Shown here: piece after piece, positions 36,357-47,611 of the stretch | Layout of the letters: each line of letters starts with the position of its first letter | How positions within the stretch are numbered: the first letter of the stretch is position 1 | Assembly (NCBI GenBank): GCA_009733575.1 | Contig: ML769473.1 | Span: forward strand, 124,001-188,000 | Reading direction: 5' to 3' | DNA length: 64,000 nt | DNA from: Gymnopus androsaceus JB14 | Lineage: Eukaryota > Basidiomycota > Agaricomycetes > Agaricales > Omphalotaceae | The notes under the pieces: generated by a model | What the model saw: only the letters and a program-made list of their open reading frames with translations | Told to the model about the DNA's origin: nothing | Databases searched by the model: none | Program-made: the position numbers and the translations under genes

Positions 36357-38700
36357 TCAATGGCGATTGTCAGGATGCCTACTAGTGAGCATAGCCTGAA
36401 GGAGTATGGGGTTTTTGCAAATGTAAATGCAGAATGTTTCAGAAGCCCAATGTCCAGTGGCTTGAATGATATCTGGTGAAACCCCATCCTCTGCAAGAGT
36501 GGTGGCACCTCCAGCCCTCAATGATTGGCCAGCTATTCAAGAGTCTGGGACAAAATGGTGAAGGTGATGTAGGAACCAGGTCCGGGCTGGAATAGTCCTG
36601 TCTTGTCAAACCCAAATGAAAGGATGAAGGGGGAAGATTGTATCCCAGCTGTTAATGTACCATCTGAATAGATGGCAAGCATTGCTATTTCTGATAACAA
36701 TTTGATTCCCTTCAAAGGTTGAGTCAGCTTTGTGGGCTGGGAGCCAGAAAGAAAAAAAATCTTCAGCCCATTTGACAGAGGAACAATGGGTGTACTTCCG
36801 TGGGTTTCTGAGACATGGATTGTTGTGCATGGTTAGTTCGGCCAACCAAAGGAGACCAAAGAAGCCTGAAAAAAGGATGGAGGCAAATAAGAGTTTGTTG
36901 TGGGAGGGATTTTTTAGTAGGAGATTCAGGATATTCTGTAAGCGGTGGCGGGAAAGGGGAAGCTTTTGTTGAACAGGTGTACCATACAAACATTTACAAC
37001 CTTTCAGGGTCTGTTTGACAAGGGTGTGGTTTCAAATTTGGCAGATATTTGGGTAAAGATGTTCAAGCTCGGAGCAAATGCTGGATAGGTAGGAATCAAC
37101 AGAGGATGGTTTAATGTGGCAGCTCATGTGGACCACGAAAAAGCTGAATGTGTCAACTGTCAGTTCCATGGAGAAATTGTGTGTGGTGCAAAAGTTGATA
37201 TAAGAGTTTAGGGCAGAGGAGTACATGGCTTGAGTCATGGTATCAACTGCCATACCCACAGTGATTGCTTGTTTGTGAACAAGATGATCCACTGACCAAG
37301 CTTCCTGAATGGGCTGCCTGACCAAAGGAGGAAGCGGAATCATAATGATTCAGCCCCCAGCGCATCTCGAGGGGGTTGGAAATTGCTCAGGATAAGGCCT
37401 GGCATGAGAGATGGGAGTAAAGAGAACTTCTGACAAGAAATGGTGTCCGCAACAACATTTTTCTCGCCAGGGATGTGTAGAACTTGAAGGTCCATGTTAA
37501 AATCCAGAAGGACATCAATGGCTGAACAAAGAATAAGATTGTAGGAGGGTTTGGCTTTTAGAGAGTCAAATATGTTAACCGTATTCATATTGTCAGTGAA
37601 TATGGTAAGGCAGAGTCATTTGGTAAGGGAGGAGTCAGCATGCATGGTGTGGCAGTACCAGTGAATGGTGGAAAGAACACATATCACTTCAAAGAAAAAG
37701 GTTGTATCTTTTGGTGGGTTATAAGAGATGGGTGACATCAGCAAAACCTGTACCATCACAATATATTTCTTTCGTCTCTGGAGCAAGGATAGTAATTCCA
37801 GAGATCTCCAGAGTCCAGAGACCTCCAGAGACGTCTGGAGGAGTTTGACAGCTTTTTGACAGCTGTCAGAGCTCTGGAGATCTCTGGAGATCTCTGGAGA
37901 CCAACCAGGTTTTGCAGATGGAGAAGAAACTAAGAAAGAGTTCTGGGATCCAGAACCCCATTCTGAGTTTCAATGCATTGCAATAGATGGTCATGTTGGT
38001 TTCCGTGATTGGGTCCCAGTCATAGGCCTCAAAGAAGAGGATGCCAGAGGCTGTTTTGAGTCAATGGGCAAGCCAAGTTAGATTGTCCTTCATAGCTTTG
38101 TTGAGATAAATGTTGGCGTGAGGTTGAGACTTTCCGGACATCTTCTGATAGACATTGGAAAGGGAGGGACGGAGGAGAGGGAAGACATTAAAGGACCAGT
38201 TGATCCAGCCTGTAAGCACCTGAAATTTGTGTAAGGAACATTGTCGAGAGGGAGTAGCAATGAAGTTGTGGATGGCAGAGATCAAGCTGCGCTTTGATTT
38301 GGCAGGCAAAGTTGCTGTCATTGCGTTCAGATCAATCTCAAAACCAATGATGGTGAGAATCAGTCTGAATGCTTGCTTCTTCCGTTTATGAGGGATGCCC
38401 AGGTAGTCCCACAAGCAGAGCAACTGGGCCTGTTTCCGAGGGAAAAATACGCCATAAGGTTCATAGAGAACCAAGTTTCCTTCTATATTCCAGCCAAAGG
38501 TGTCATCAACATAACAGAAAGTATCAACAATTAACTCAACAAAAATTGCAATCCAGACAACAAGGCCCATAACCAAAGCCCAAATGCAAGGGGAGCCTTT
38601 GTTGCCAAAGCAAGAGCAACAGTCAATGCTGGGTTGAGCTCAATGCTCAAAATTCTGTCATGTACCATGGCGATTAAAGATTCTTTGCTCCCTACGTGGT
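36357..38700 (-). mobile_element. Degenerate DIRS-like retrotransposon (RT, RNase H, tyrosine recombinase)
   Basis: Read on the minus strand from about 38690 to 36357: a reverse transcriptase part (ELNPALTVALALATKAPL, then the catalytic YVDD box, then GFEIDLNAMTATLPAKSKR), an RNase H part (IFTDNMNTV, LQVLHIPGEKNVVADTIS), and a tyrosine recombinase with a DNA-binding N-part (MTQAMYSSALNSYINFC), a core (LFASILFSGFFGLLWLAEL) and an end block GHWASETFCIYI containing the candidate nucleophile Tyr. The order RT-RNH-YR with no DDE integrase is the DIRS layout. Frames are broken and a MITE interrupts the RNase H region, so it is dead. Confidence 0.82.
37734..37920. mobile_element. Palindromic MITE-like element, copy 2, inserted in the DIRS element
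   Basis: 187 bp. Same ends (CATCAGCAAAACCTG ... CAGGTTTTGCAGATG) and same palindromic core as copy 1, with a few small length differences in the CCAGAG units. DIRS RNase H coding resumes on both sides (GFWIPELFLSF before, SPISYNPPKD after), so the MITE entered an existing DIRS copy. Confidence 0.85.
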
Positions 38701-38709
38701 TTCTGGATA

Positions 38710-38979
38710 CTGTATAGTTTTGACCATAAGTTCAGTGGGTGTTATGCATTATGGCTGAACTTCAATTTTTTTACAAGTTCAGTCCCTAAATCAAGCATTA
38801 CGCATTCAAAAATTTGACATCTTTACAGTCATTCTGAGAAATTTTTTGAAACTTGCATTACTTTTTGGGAAAATTTGAGGTTCAACCGGCATTGTTATGT
38901 GTTATGATCCTTGATTTTGGCTAGTTCGGGAACCCCACCGTTCTTACTGTTACGCAAACCTACAGTCGAAACTATACAG
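38710..38979. mobile_element. TA-flanked MITE, 270 bp
   Basis: Inverted ends CTGTATAGTTTTGAC and GTCGAAACTATACAG with TA on both sides (38708-38709, 38980-38981). AT-rich interior, no coding capacity. The target and size fit a non-autonomous Tc1/mariner-type element. Confidence 0.75.
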
Positions 38980-38981
38980 TA

Positions 38982-39210
38982 GCTGAGCAGCTGACCAAAA
39001 CGACCAACTAGTCTCATAAACAGACAACTACACGATCGTAAACAATGTGTAGAGAGGTCCAGGAGTCCCATTAAGCATTGTCATCTATCGCGAGCCAACT
39101 GAACTCTGAAGTGTTCATTCCATGTAAGTATTTAAGTATTAAATGAAGTAGGAAATAGTATCTAGATCAAACATGCTCTCAAGAATCCAGATGGACGACA
39201 AGTTACAAAA
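38982..39210. other. Downstream flank of the P450 gene, nothing recognised
   Basis: Short non-coding stretch between the MITE and the P450 stop codon. Confidence 0.35.
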
Positions 39211-41394
39211 CTAACAATGGATCAAATCAAGAAGCTTTTCTTTGTCCATGCTGGGCACTATCCTGCACTTGAATGGATGGATATGACTGAAATCGAGGCA
39301 TTGTAAATAGTAAATCTAACAGTTTAGATCAGTTGAACACACCTTATAATACCAGGTACACTCTTCAATGACAAAGGTTCTTCACCATCTAACGGAGTGA
39401 CCTTGAATGCCGCTAGACTCATTGCCAACGTGATAAATATGGAGGCATCCCCAGCAAACGGCCTAGACGGTCATATAAATTCAACCATATAGTATATAAC
39501 TAACGCATGTTGTTTCTTACCAGGACAGATCCTTGAAGTTTCGAAGAGGGCAAAGCTTTCTGAGGTGGGGTAGTATGAGCAAGAAGAAGTTGAACAAACC
39601 TTTTACCAAAGCCAAAAACCATTTCCTTGGGATCTTGCTCTGGAGCATCCCCAAGAAACCTATCGGGATTGAATTCCATCGGGTTTTTATACACTTTTGG
39701 GTCGCGTGTCATGTTCCTATCAATAAGGCTAAGGCTCAAGGTTATGATAAATATATGCTTGGTCTCTGCTCACCAGATGTTAGCAAAAATGATAGCACCC
39801 TTGGGAATGAACATTCCTTCGTGTATATCTTCACGCGCCGTGCAGTGAGGAAGCCCTAAAGCAGGTATCGCTAAGGTGTCGCCTGAACCAGTGGTTATTC
39901 TCAAAGCTTACCGTTGGGAACTACGGCGTGATATCTCATCACTTCTTTGCATACCGCTTCTACATAAGGTAACCGGTCCCTATCTTCGAACGAGGGAAGC
40001 CGGTCCTGTCCAGTAACCGAGTTTAGCTCTGCCTGGGCTCTTTTCTGAGCTTCAGGGAACATGGCCATCGCGAGAAAGAACACATAAATAGTGACTGCGG
40101 TCTGTTAACAATTTAAAGTCAGTAGCGTAACTTGATCATGCTATTCGACGCTTAGGAGAGTGGACGGACGGTTTCGGATCCAGCTAGAGCAGAAAATTAT
40201 CAAATGTGTACAAGTCTTGACCATGTAAGATCCAACGATACCACCGAACATTGAACTAGAGGCAATTTTGAGATCAAATTCTTCCTCAGGTGAAATATTC
40301 TGCTTCAACCACTTTGCGGTGAAAGAATCTTCTGCAATCCCTTCTGACTGATTTCGCATACACCATTATTGCTGGTTTGATGAATTTTCAAGGCCACATA
40401 CTTACCAACTGTTTTTTCACAAAGTTGAATGGTTCATCAACCAGCGCCCAGTAATCTTTGGCCCAGGCTCGTCCAATGCGCTTCCATTCGGTGCCCGGGA
40501 ACCAGTCGGGGACTTTCAGAAGGATAGGCAGCTGGTTAACAAGGAATGATCCCGGAGCAGTAGCACGATTGAAATTGTCCATCGCAGTATTGGCGAGATT
40601 AACAAAGGGATCATTAGACTCTTGCACTTCATAACCGTAAGCGACTCGAAGAATGATAGCACCAGAGTGTCTGAGTTGGTCATTATTAAATGTTGATGCG
40701 TTTTAAGTAGTGACATTGGACGAACTGGAAGCAATGGTCTAGGAGGCTGTCTGGATTATTCAACACGCGTCTGAGAAATTGTCTGCTTAGATGCTCTTCC
40801 TTCGGGAAGAATTCTCGGACCCGAGAATTCCCACCTAGCTCTTGATGGAAGAGACGGCGACAGGACTTGAGACGATTGTCGTATGGAAGAAACCCCATAG
40901 AGTCCTGATATAATTTCACCATAAATATAACATTCCAGAACTTGAAGTGAAATAATGTCATACGCACCCTCATCTCAATGAGATCCATGGGCATTGGAAC
41001 ATAGGGCCTCTCAGAATAAACGTTGCTCTTCTTCTCAAGCATTTCTTGACAACGCTCGTAGGAGTTGATTACAACAATGGTCGTGCCTAGAGAAGAAATT
41101 TGAGCTACTCCACTTCAGATTCGTCGTACAACGAGCGTACCGAAAACCGACACTGAAAGAAGATCACCTGGAAGCCAGCCGGTAACCGTCAAGTTTTGAA
41201 GTTAACGAAGCATACTCACCCCATTTTTCGCCCCACTTGGCAAACACTTCCCATTCGTGAGACGTTGGAAAATCTAGTAGATTCCCAATCAACGGCCAAC
41301 CTCTGGGCCCAGGAGGCGTGGAAGGCTGTCTTCGCCGTATTAACAAACGTCCAACAAGCAAAGCGCACACGGCGATAAGCACTTTCATCAGCAT
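39211..41394 (-). CDS. Cytochrome P450 monooxygenase
   Basis: ER-anchored heme monooxygenase of the mushroom CYP expansion. An N-terminal membrane anchor (LMKVLIAVCALLVGRLLI) is followed by the Pro hinge PPGPRGWPLIGNL, SERPYVPMP, DRLPYVEAVCKEVMRY (ExxR helix K), NMTRDPKVYKNPMEFNPDRFL (PERF-like) and the heme-binding FGFGKRICPGR. The heme motif is split: an intron at 39532-39599, then an 11-nt exon (39521-39531), then an intron at 39463-39520. The C-terminus reads HIHPFKCRIVPSMDKEKLL to a stop at 39211. Near 39456 one T seems missing (CGTTTGCT should read CGTTTTGCT), shifting the frame before GDASIFITLAMSLAAFKV. Substrate unknown. Confidence 0.85.
39521..39531 (-). other. 11-nt microexon carrying the P450 heme-ligand cysteine
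   Basis: On the minus strand GATCTGTCCTG is bounded by AAG before and GTAAGA after. Joining GGTAAAAG upstream and GGC downstream makes G-K-R-I-C-P-G, the conserved heme loop, which supports the splice model. Confidence 0.75.
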
Positions 41395-41905
41395 AGTGGA
41401 ACAATCGTATGAAGAGAGAGAGACCAGATCATATTCTGCTGTTCGTACCGCTCTTATACGGAAGAAGTAGAATCAGAGCTAAGCTATTGGTCGCCTAAAG
41501 CAATATGAGAGAGGCGAGAGAACGGCACTATAGACATCATGAGGCATGCCAGAATCTGATATACTAGGCGGAGAGCAGCCATCACAACAGATTACAACTC
41601 GTACTTACTACACATCAGATTGGCAAGTCGCTTGGTGCTTGTGACTAAACCAATATCCGAAAGTCACGGAACGTTTGACTCGCCGGAGGATGTTGTTATC
41701 ATGGATGTACTTGGACAAGGATCTGGAGACTAACGTTGCGACATACCATGCATGGAATGATACTGTAGCGATTCGTGTCGATTTTCCCACCAACAGTCGC
41801 CAAAAAATCGAGATTCTTCAGCTGCTGCAGAAACAACGGAACGACGGACAGAAAAAAACCAGTTCAACTACACCTATTATTACATATTCACTCTAATCTA
41901 AGTAC
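41395..41905. other. Intergenic between P450 and CSE1, nothing recognised
   Basis: About 510 bases holding the P450 promoter and the CSE1 3' flank. No coding sequence or repeat was recognised. Confidence 0.4.
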
Positions 41906-44900
41906 TTATATGGAATACCCCGCCGCAGCCAAAGACCCCACAAACGGCTGTATCACGCCGGGATTTCCCCTCGCCAACAACTGCTTCAACACACCCCCTT
42001 GTCTTCTCGAAAATTCGACGACCTGCTCCCCCAAAAACACCTGCGGATCATGCACATACGCTACAGGATCCACCTCTGCAGACTCTGACGCCGCCAATCT
42101 CGAATACGCAGCCTGATACCCTGCCGTCTGTTCTTCAAAGTCGATTTCGGTTATGGCTGCGACGAGAGCGTCACCCTCGTCGGTGGTACCACTGGTTTTG
42201 GTCAAGTACTGGGGTTCGCTGAAGAGTTTGATGAGGGATTCGAGGGCAGCGGGCCTAGTGGAGTAGGATAGTAAGAATGAGAAAGAGGGTATTATCATGT
42301 ATATGCAGGCTTACCAGTTTGCCACAGAAGGTTCTTGAATCGAATACTGGCTTTGGAACAGTATACGCGTCATACCAACCGCAGCCAATTTGCGCTCCTT
42401 GTGAGGCATTTTGGGGACCAGAGGGAGCATGAACGTAGTTAATATCTGGGACCATAGCCTTTGAAAGAAAACATGAGATATGGTAACGCAAACAGACTGT
42501 ATTCTCACCTCGGCTGAATTTCCTCAAACGTCGAAATCACATAGTCAGGTCCCAGGTTATCAATGTTCAACGCCGCGGTATACAACACAAAGTACGTCAA
42601 AAGATGAACAAACTTGTCCGTTTTGTTGCTGTGTAGCCTCGTAAGGATGGTCATGATGACGCCTTTGAAGTATTGCTTCAAATCAGACCTGCAGCCAACG
42701 TTTCATATCTGACATACAAGAGGAAAGAAGAAAGAAAACTCACGGCTTCACATACATCACCACAGCTTGAAGTAGCTCAAACCCGTGAACGTCATTTATC
42801 TTTGATGGAACGAGTCTCTGCTGTATGACCGCAAGTACCGACTGAACCTGTCCTTTAGCGGCCATCTGCGCTGCATCTCGTGCCAAATACGCTCGTAAGA
42901 GTTTAACTAGTCCCGGAATACTACCTTTTTGTTGCCACATAGCTGGTGCGAGGAGGAATGGGAGGAGGGTGCGGTATGAGTCTGGGACGTTAGAGGGGTG
43001 TAGCTCGAGCATTTGGGCGAGTATTTGGAAGACGTAGGGGATATATTCTACAAACGCATTTGTGAGTTTATGATCAAAAGAGATAGAGAGATTCGCTTAC
43101 GGTCAATATCCTGCTGAATGATATATGTGAACGGAGCGAAAAGAACGCCTTCAAAGGTCGGTATCGTCTCCGGAGACCCAGCCGTTACGAATCTAAACCA
43201 CGAGTAAGCCTCGAAAAAAATCAATTAGTCGCGTGCACGCACCTCATCAACGCCGACAAACTCTCAAAGATATACTGGTCGAATTTGGGATTACTTGGGT
43301 TTTTGGAGATAACTCCGAGGATAGCAACAAGTCGGTTGAGTATTTGCTCGTAGCCAGGAGTCAAAGATTGGCGCGCGGTGATAATTACGCGCATGGTACC
43401 TAGAGGGAGAATTTGAGCTCAAGTTGAAGCAGACTGGGCAAAAAAAAAGTACATTTCATCAAATGGTCATTCTCCGCCACCTTTTCTGGCGTACCAGCCT
43501 TCTCAACCTTGGATAAAAGGATATTGACAATGGTTGCGGCATGTTCACGGATGTCGGCTTGCGAGAATCTATGGAAGAAACAAAATGAACAAGAGAGAAG
43601 GAAAAAGAATCGTGGCACGCACAAAAGTTTCCCATTGTGTTTGATAAACAGAATTCTATCAATCGTAATCGCAGCATAGGTATATGTCACGTAGTTGGCC
43701 GAGTCCAAGTGCGTAATGAGATTTGGGAGGACGGAGAGGAGTTGAGCTTTGGTGAGCTGCATTCGGAAAGTATACAGAAACCTTATAGCATCGACCTGTA
43801 GAATTGGGTGCACAGATCCCGAGCCAGCTTGGAGGTCCTGATATACATGGTCCGAGAAGAACTTGACAACGTCGACTAAGGCGTTGGTCGATGTTACTCC
43901 TTGCTGTATATACGTCAAGCCAATCGTATAGAGAAGAGTAAAAGTAAGATACCTGAGTAGTTACCCCACGCATCGCAACAGCAGTCAACAGATAAATTGC
44001 TCCATCCTTGGACTTCCAATTCGTCTCCTTGTTAGCCTCATACTCGGCCAACCCCTTACTAATCCATTCTCCGACGATTTGGGTCGTTTCGGCCTCGTAT
44101 CCGCTTGATACTAATGCTTGAAGTACGTCGGCTGCTGCCTGTCTCCTCGTAGCGGTATCCGATACCGCCGAGGCCAAATCTAAACGTACATACTCCAATG
44201 GATCGTCCTCGAACTGCTCCATCTCATGCTCACGTAGCATAGCGTTTGGCACGACTACACCTTCGATAAGGGTGGATATAATCGAGGGAGCAGAAAAAAT
44301 CTCTTTGTAGAATCGGGATCGGACGGCGGTAGAGATGAATCGGAGGGATTGGGAGACTAGAATGTCGTCGGCGATACTTGGGAGACGGTTTGAGCCGACA
44401 AGGGACCAGACCAGTTGGATAAAGGTTTCTGTGGCATTGGAGGTTTGGAGAGTTTCAGCGAAAAGTTTAATGAAGAGTTCGACGACCTGGAAGATGCGGG
44501 TTTTTATTTGGGAGGGAAGGGAAGGGGTTGTGTCGTCTACATCTCCTCGGAGTTGGACTGGATCCCAACTCATGAGGAGAGGGAGCCAGCCTCCGTTTGC
44601 ACCGAAGAATTCCATATGGCTGTCTTCAATGGCAGGAGGAAGGTCATGACAAGTGAAATCGTAATAAATATCAAGCAGCAGGACCATACACTGCGCCAAA
44701 AGCGCGTACTGCTCTTTAGTTTGACCGGGCTGAGGCTGAGTGAGGAGAGCTGCAGTCTGCCTGAATAGCTGCAAGAAGGGTCCGAGAAACTTTTCAAAGA
44801 CGAGGTTAATCTCGTTGTAGAGAGTGTCTGTGCGCACGAGGGCGCGCCAATGGCGAAATATAGAGTGGCCGGTTTCTAGAACACCGATATTGATGCTGTA

Positions 44901-45405
44901 GTCGGTTGGAGAGAGGGAGGCGACGAGTTGCTAAAGGAAATGTCAATCGATGTTCTGTGAATAAAGAATGATGGACTCACATCGATGAGATCGGCCCAAG
45001 GGTCGGGAAAGTCAAGTTCAGCAATCAAGGACACGGCTTCAGCAATCTGAGCTCGTATTGCCTTATCTGTAGGACTCGATAGAGCCAGCATTGCTGGTAC
45101 GAGCCCTGATCGTAGAGCTGCTTTGTCTTGTTCCGCAATCGGTTGTACATCCTATAACAAAAGCTGAATGATTTCATCGAAGGTAGTTGGAGAGCACGTA
45201 CATCAGCCCATCTAGATTTCGATATATTCTTCAGATAGATACTCCCAGATAGACGAACGGAGCGATTCTGGGACTGATCAATGACCAGCCCTAAAAGATG
45301 GGAAAGGAAGCCTTGTTGCTCGCTGTACGCGTTGAGATTTTGCTCGGCTTGTTTGCGGGTGGATGGGTCGAGAGAGGCGAGGAGAAGGTTGGGTAAATCC
45401 GCCAT
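41906..45405 (-). CDS. CSE1: Exportin CSE1 (importin-alpha re-exporter)
   Basis: HEAT-repeat karyopherin that returns importin-alpha to the cytoplasm with Ran-GTP. Start ATG 45405: MADLPNLLLASLDPSTRKQAEQ, then the importin-beta N-terminal block RLSGSIYLKNISKSRW. Further blocks are VRTDTLYNEINLVFEKFLGPFLQLF, LLDIYYDFTCHDLPP, DDPLEYVRLDL and HVYQDLQAGSGSVHPILQVDAIRFLYTFR; the C-terminal CAS domain includes IPYVFQILAQMLELHPSN and VKLLRAYL. The end is SLAAAGYSI, stop at 41906. About ten short introns join in frame. Length about 970 residues, as in yeast and human CAS. One of the best preserved genes here. Confidence 0.93.
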
Positions 45406-45836
45406 GACGATCAAGGTAGAGAACAAACGGATCTGGAGGCTGGCGTCAAAAAATTAAATGTCATGTGAGGGCATCAACTAGGCGCCGCTCATAGCCCTGT
45501 TTGCATCTCATCCCGGAATTTTATCACCCATGGACATGAAATACGCGGTCGGGGAGTACTGCGAAATATGTTACTAAATGGTACGCGTGTTGGTTAGGTT
45601 GATGACTCACTGTCTCCATGTCCCTAATTCGTATGTACATTCACTCGAAACGACATCGTTCCGTCGGTAAGTTTACAGGTGAGGTTTCCAATGGTGCTCG
45701 GACAGGTTCCAATCCTTATCCGATCCAGTCTTCCAACCGCCAAAAAAAAGACGGAGCTTTTCTTGTATCAAAAAGCATCATATCAACTGCGTCGATATAT
45801 AAATCCAATAGAATCAAGGCTGAAAACTTCAGAAAA
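45406..45836. other. Upstream flank of CSE1, nothing recognised
   Basis: About 430 bases. Presumed CSE1 promoter. No gene or repeat identified. Confidence 0.35.
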
Positions 45837-46199
45837 TGCCAGCTCGAATCTATATCCCATGTGCCAGCGGCCGTAAACACTCAAGTATTGCCCGATATAG
45901 ACTGGGAAATAACGCTTTGGCCGCCATCAACGAGCACGGTGGCGAAAAGGTTTGCTTTCTTTTTCCCCTTCATTTGCTCTTATGCCTCCGCCTGTTGAAC
46001 GGGACGAGCATAACAGAGTTATAAGCAAAGCTGCCAGAGTCGGAAACCTTCTCGCGCGATCTTTATAATTGGCTTGATTAAAAACGTTCGATCATCAGCC
46101 CTTCCGGGATTCAGTGAGTCTATTAGAGCAGCGCTTGAGCTCAGTAGTGGTGCTACAAGTCCCGTTTTAGATAGTGAATGGGAGCGCAAGGAGGTATGA
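45837..46199 (+). CDS. Uncertain two-exon coding fragment
   Basis: From ATG 45837 a coding-like stretch reads MPARIYIPCASGRKHSSI to HGGEK, followed by a GTTTGC donor. A later stretch near 46040-46199 reads AIFIIGLIKNVRSSALPG and ELSSGATSPVLDSEWERKE, ending at a GTATGA that could be a donor or a stop. I could not join the two in frame and recognise no family. It may be an unfinished gene model or relic. Confidence 0.25.
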
Positions 46200-46274
46200 A
46201 ATAACAATTGCGCTATTACTTAGCCTCTGTGCTCGTAAAACTAAGTATGTACTACATGTTAGGTCATTTCGGTA

Positions 46275-47003
46275 AGCATACTGGTCAGAGCCCAGAGAGG
46301 GATCTCTCCCTATAACATTCATCCATTCCCACCTCCAAAGACCAAAATCTCGCTACTGTAGTACACAGCAGTATGTGCACGACATAGAGCAGGAATTTTG
46401 GTGTAAGCAGAGGCTGCAGAAGACTGAGCTGGTTTGGGCCCATTTTTATCTCGATATCTCGAATGACACCGGAGACAGTGGGCTTTGTCCATGTCCGAGT
46501 TACGGTGTTGTGGTTGTATGTGCACGCGAAGGATCGCTTGTCGTGGTTAGATGAAGCTAATCGTGGAGAAGACCTCGTCGAGGTCAGTGTAGATGAAGTG
46601 CTTTTTCGCGAGCTGCTCGTGGATGAAGAGCTGGGCTTTCGAGAACTGCTAGATTTCGCCTTGAAGTGAAATTTATTAGAGTCGCACTTGAGCCTTTTAC
46701 TGAGTTTGGTCCTGCTGCAAATTGTGGTGAATTTGGATTGTGATGAGCTGGAAGGGCCGCATCTGGAGTTATAGTCGTGAATGGACCGTGTTCTGGTACA
46801 TCACCCAGCGGTGTTTTGACGGTAGCTTCCATTATTGTAACTGGAGTTGCGACTTCAGATTTAGAAAATATCGATTTGGTTTCCGCTGAGGAGCTCAAGT
46901 CCTGAGCTAATCGTACTGATGGTGGTAGTTCGCAGGAAGAAGAGACGGGCGAATTTAAGAAAAATACAAGCTGGGATGAATTATGATACATGAGGATAAT
47001 CAA
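46275..47003 (-). pseudogene. Truncated kelch-repeat protein remnant
   Basis: Minus-strand sequence includes an NHNTVTRTWTKPTVSG piece and CRAHTAVYYSSEILVFGGGNG, the classic kelch blade pattern of fungal cell-end-marker-like proteins (RRAHTAV..., FGGGNG). The preceding part (TIMEATVKTPLGDV..., HPRAAREKAL) is low-complexity. Only about one and a half blades remain, stop codons follow FGGGNG and the frames are disrupted. A broken fragment of a larger kelch gene. Confidence 0.6.
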
Positions 47004-47023
47004 GTGGAATGTGTATGGTTATC

Positions 47024-47472
47024 CTAGTCTCGGCTATGATCTGCTGAAGCTGCAGGTTCTTGTGCAGGCGCGATCTTCCGTTCCGCCGTGACTGATAAAG
47101 GGGAGTTAGTTCCGTTGCACGATAGAGAATCGAATTAATAATTACCCCAACTCCTTCTATCCATCGGACACTGCTGCTTTGAAGCAGCCGTTCCAATCCA
47201 CTTGAGTAAACAATGCATATGAAATACATGAGAGCATTCCCCCCAAACTGTGCGTAATAATCAGGAGTTGGCCAGAACACAATCAGCATAAGATACTCAC
47301 TCAAAGGACAATCATCTCCCGGTACTTTACACGCGGGACAACATCCTTCATAAGGAACGCGACAAATACCACAAACATCTCCTTCATCGTCGTCTCCTTT
47401 GTTAGTGTCGTCAGAGACGCTATCCCAGCGCCATTGCGCGACAGCGTGCCAGTTCTTTATCTGGACTTTCAT
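47024..47472 (-). CDS. APC11: Anaphase-promoting complex RING subunit APC11
   Basis: Catalytic RING-H2 subunit of the APC/C ubiquitin ligase. Start ATG 47472: MKVQIKNWHAVAQWRWD, then an acidic insert, then DVCGICRVPYEGCCPACKVPGDDCPL. An intron follows, then WGECSHVFHMHCLLKWIGTAASKQQCPMDRRSW, a second intron, and a short Ala/Pro-rich tail ending at 47024. All zinc ligands of the RING-H2 (CxxC, CCPxC, H and C pairs) are visible. The nine-residue acidic insert after the WRWD motif is longer than usual. Frame intact. Divergent from the phosducin-like gene. Confidence 0.94.
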
Positions 47473-47611
47473 TGAGTGGTGGTTCAAAGAAGAGAGTTGG
47501 AATGGGCGCTTGATGACTCGTGCATGTGCACGTCTGAAACATTGGGCGTCTTTTTTATTACTTTCATAATATCATACCACTATCTGGATTCTGCTAGTTC
47601 ATTTCTGGAAA
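47473..47611. promoter_or_regulatory. 139-bp divergent promoter between APC11 and the phosducin-like gene
   Basis: Only 139 bases lie between the two start codons. AT-rich toward the plus-strand gene. No specific binding site was recognised. Confidence 0.5.

Noticed and set aside
39181..39306. Plus-strand coding-like stretch (DGRQVTKLTMDQIKKLFF) suspected to be a separate gene relic
   Set aside because: It is antisense to the conserved C-terminus of the P450 (HPFKCRIVP, DKEKLLDLI), which explains its open frame.
39211..41394. Possible secondary-metabolite cluster around the P450
   Set aside because: Neighbours are transposons and CSE1; no polyketide, terpene or peptide synthase genes are present in the window.
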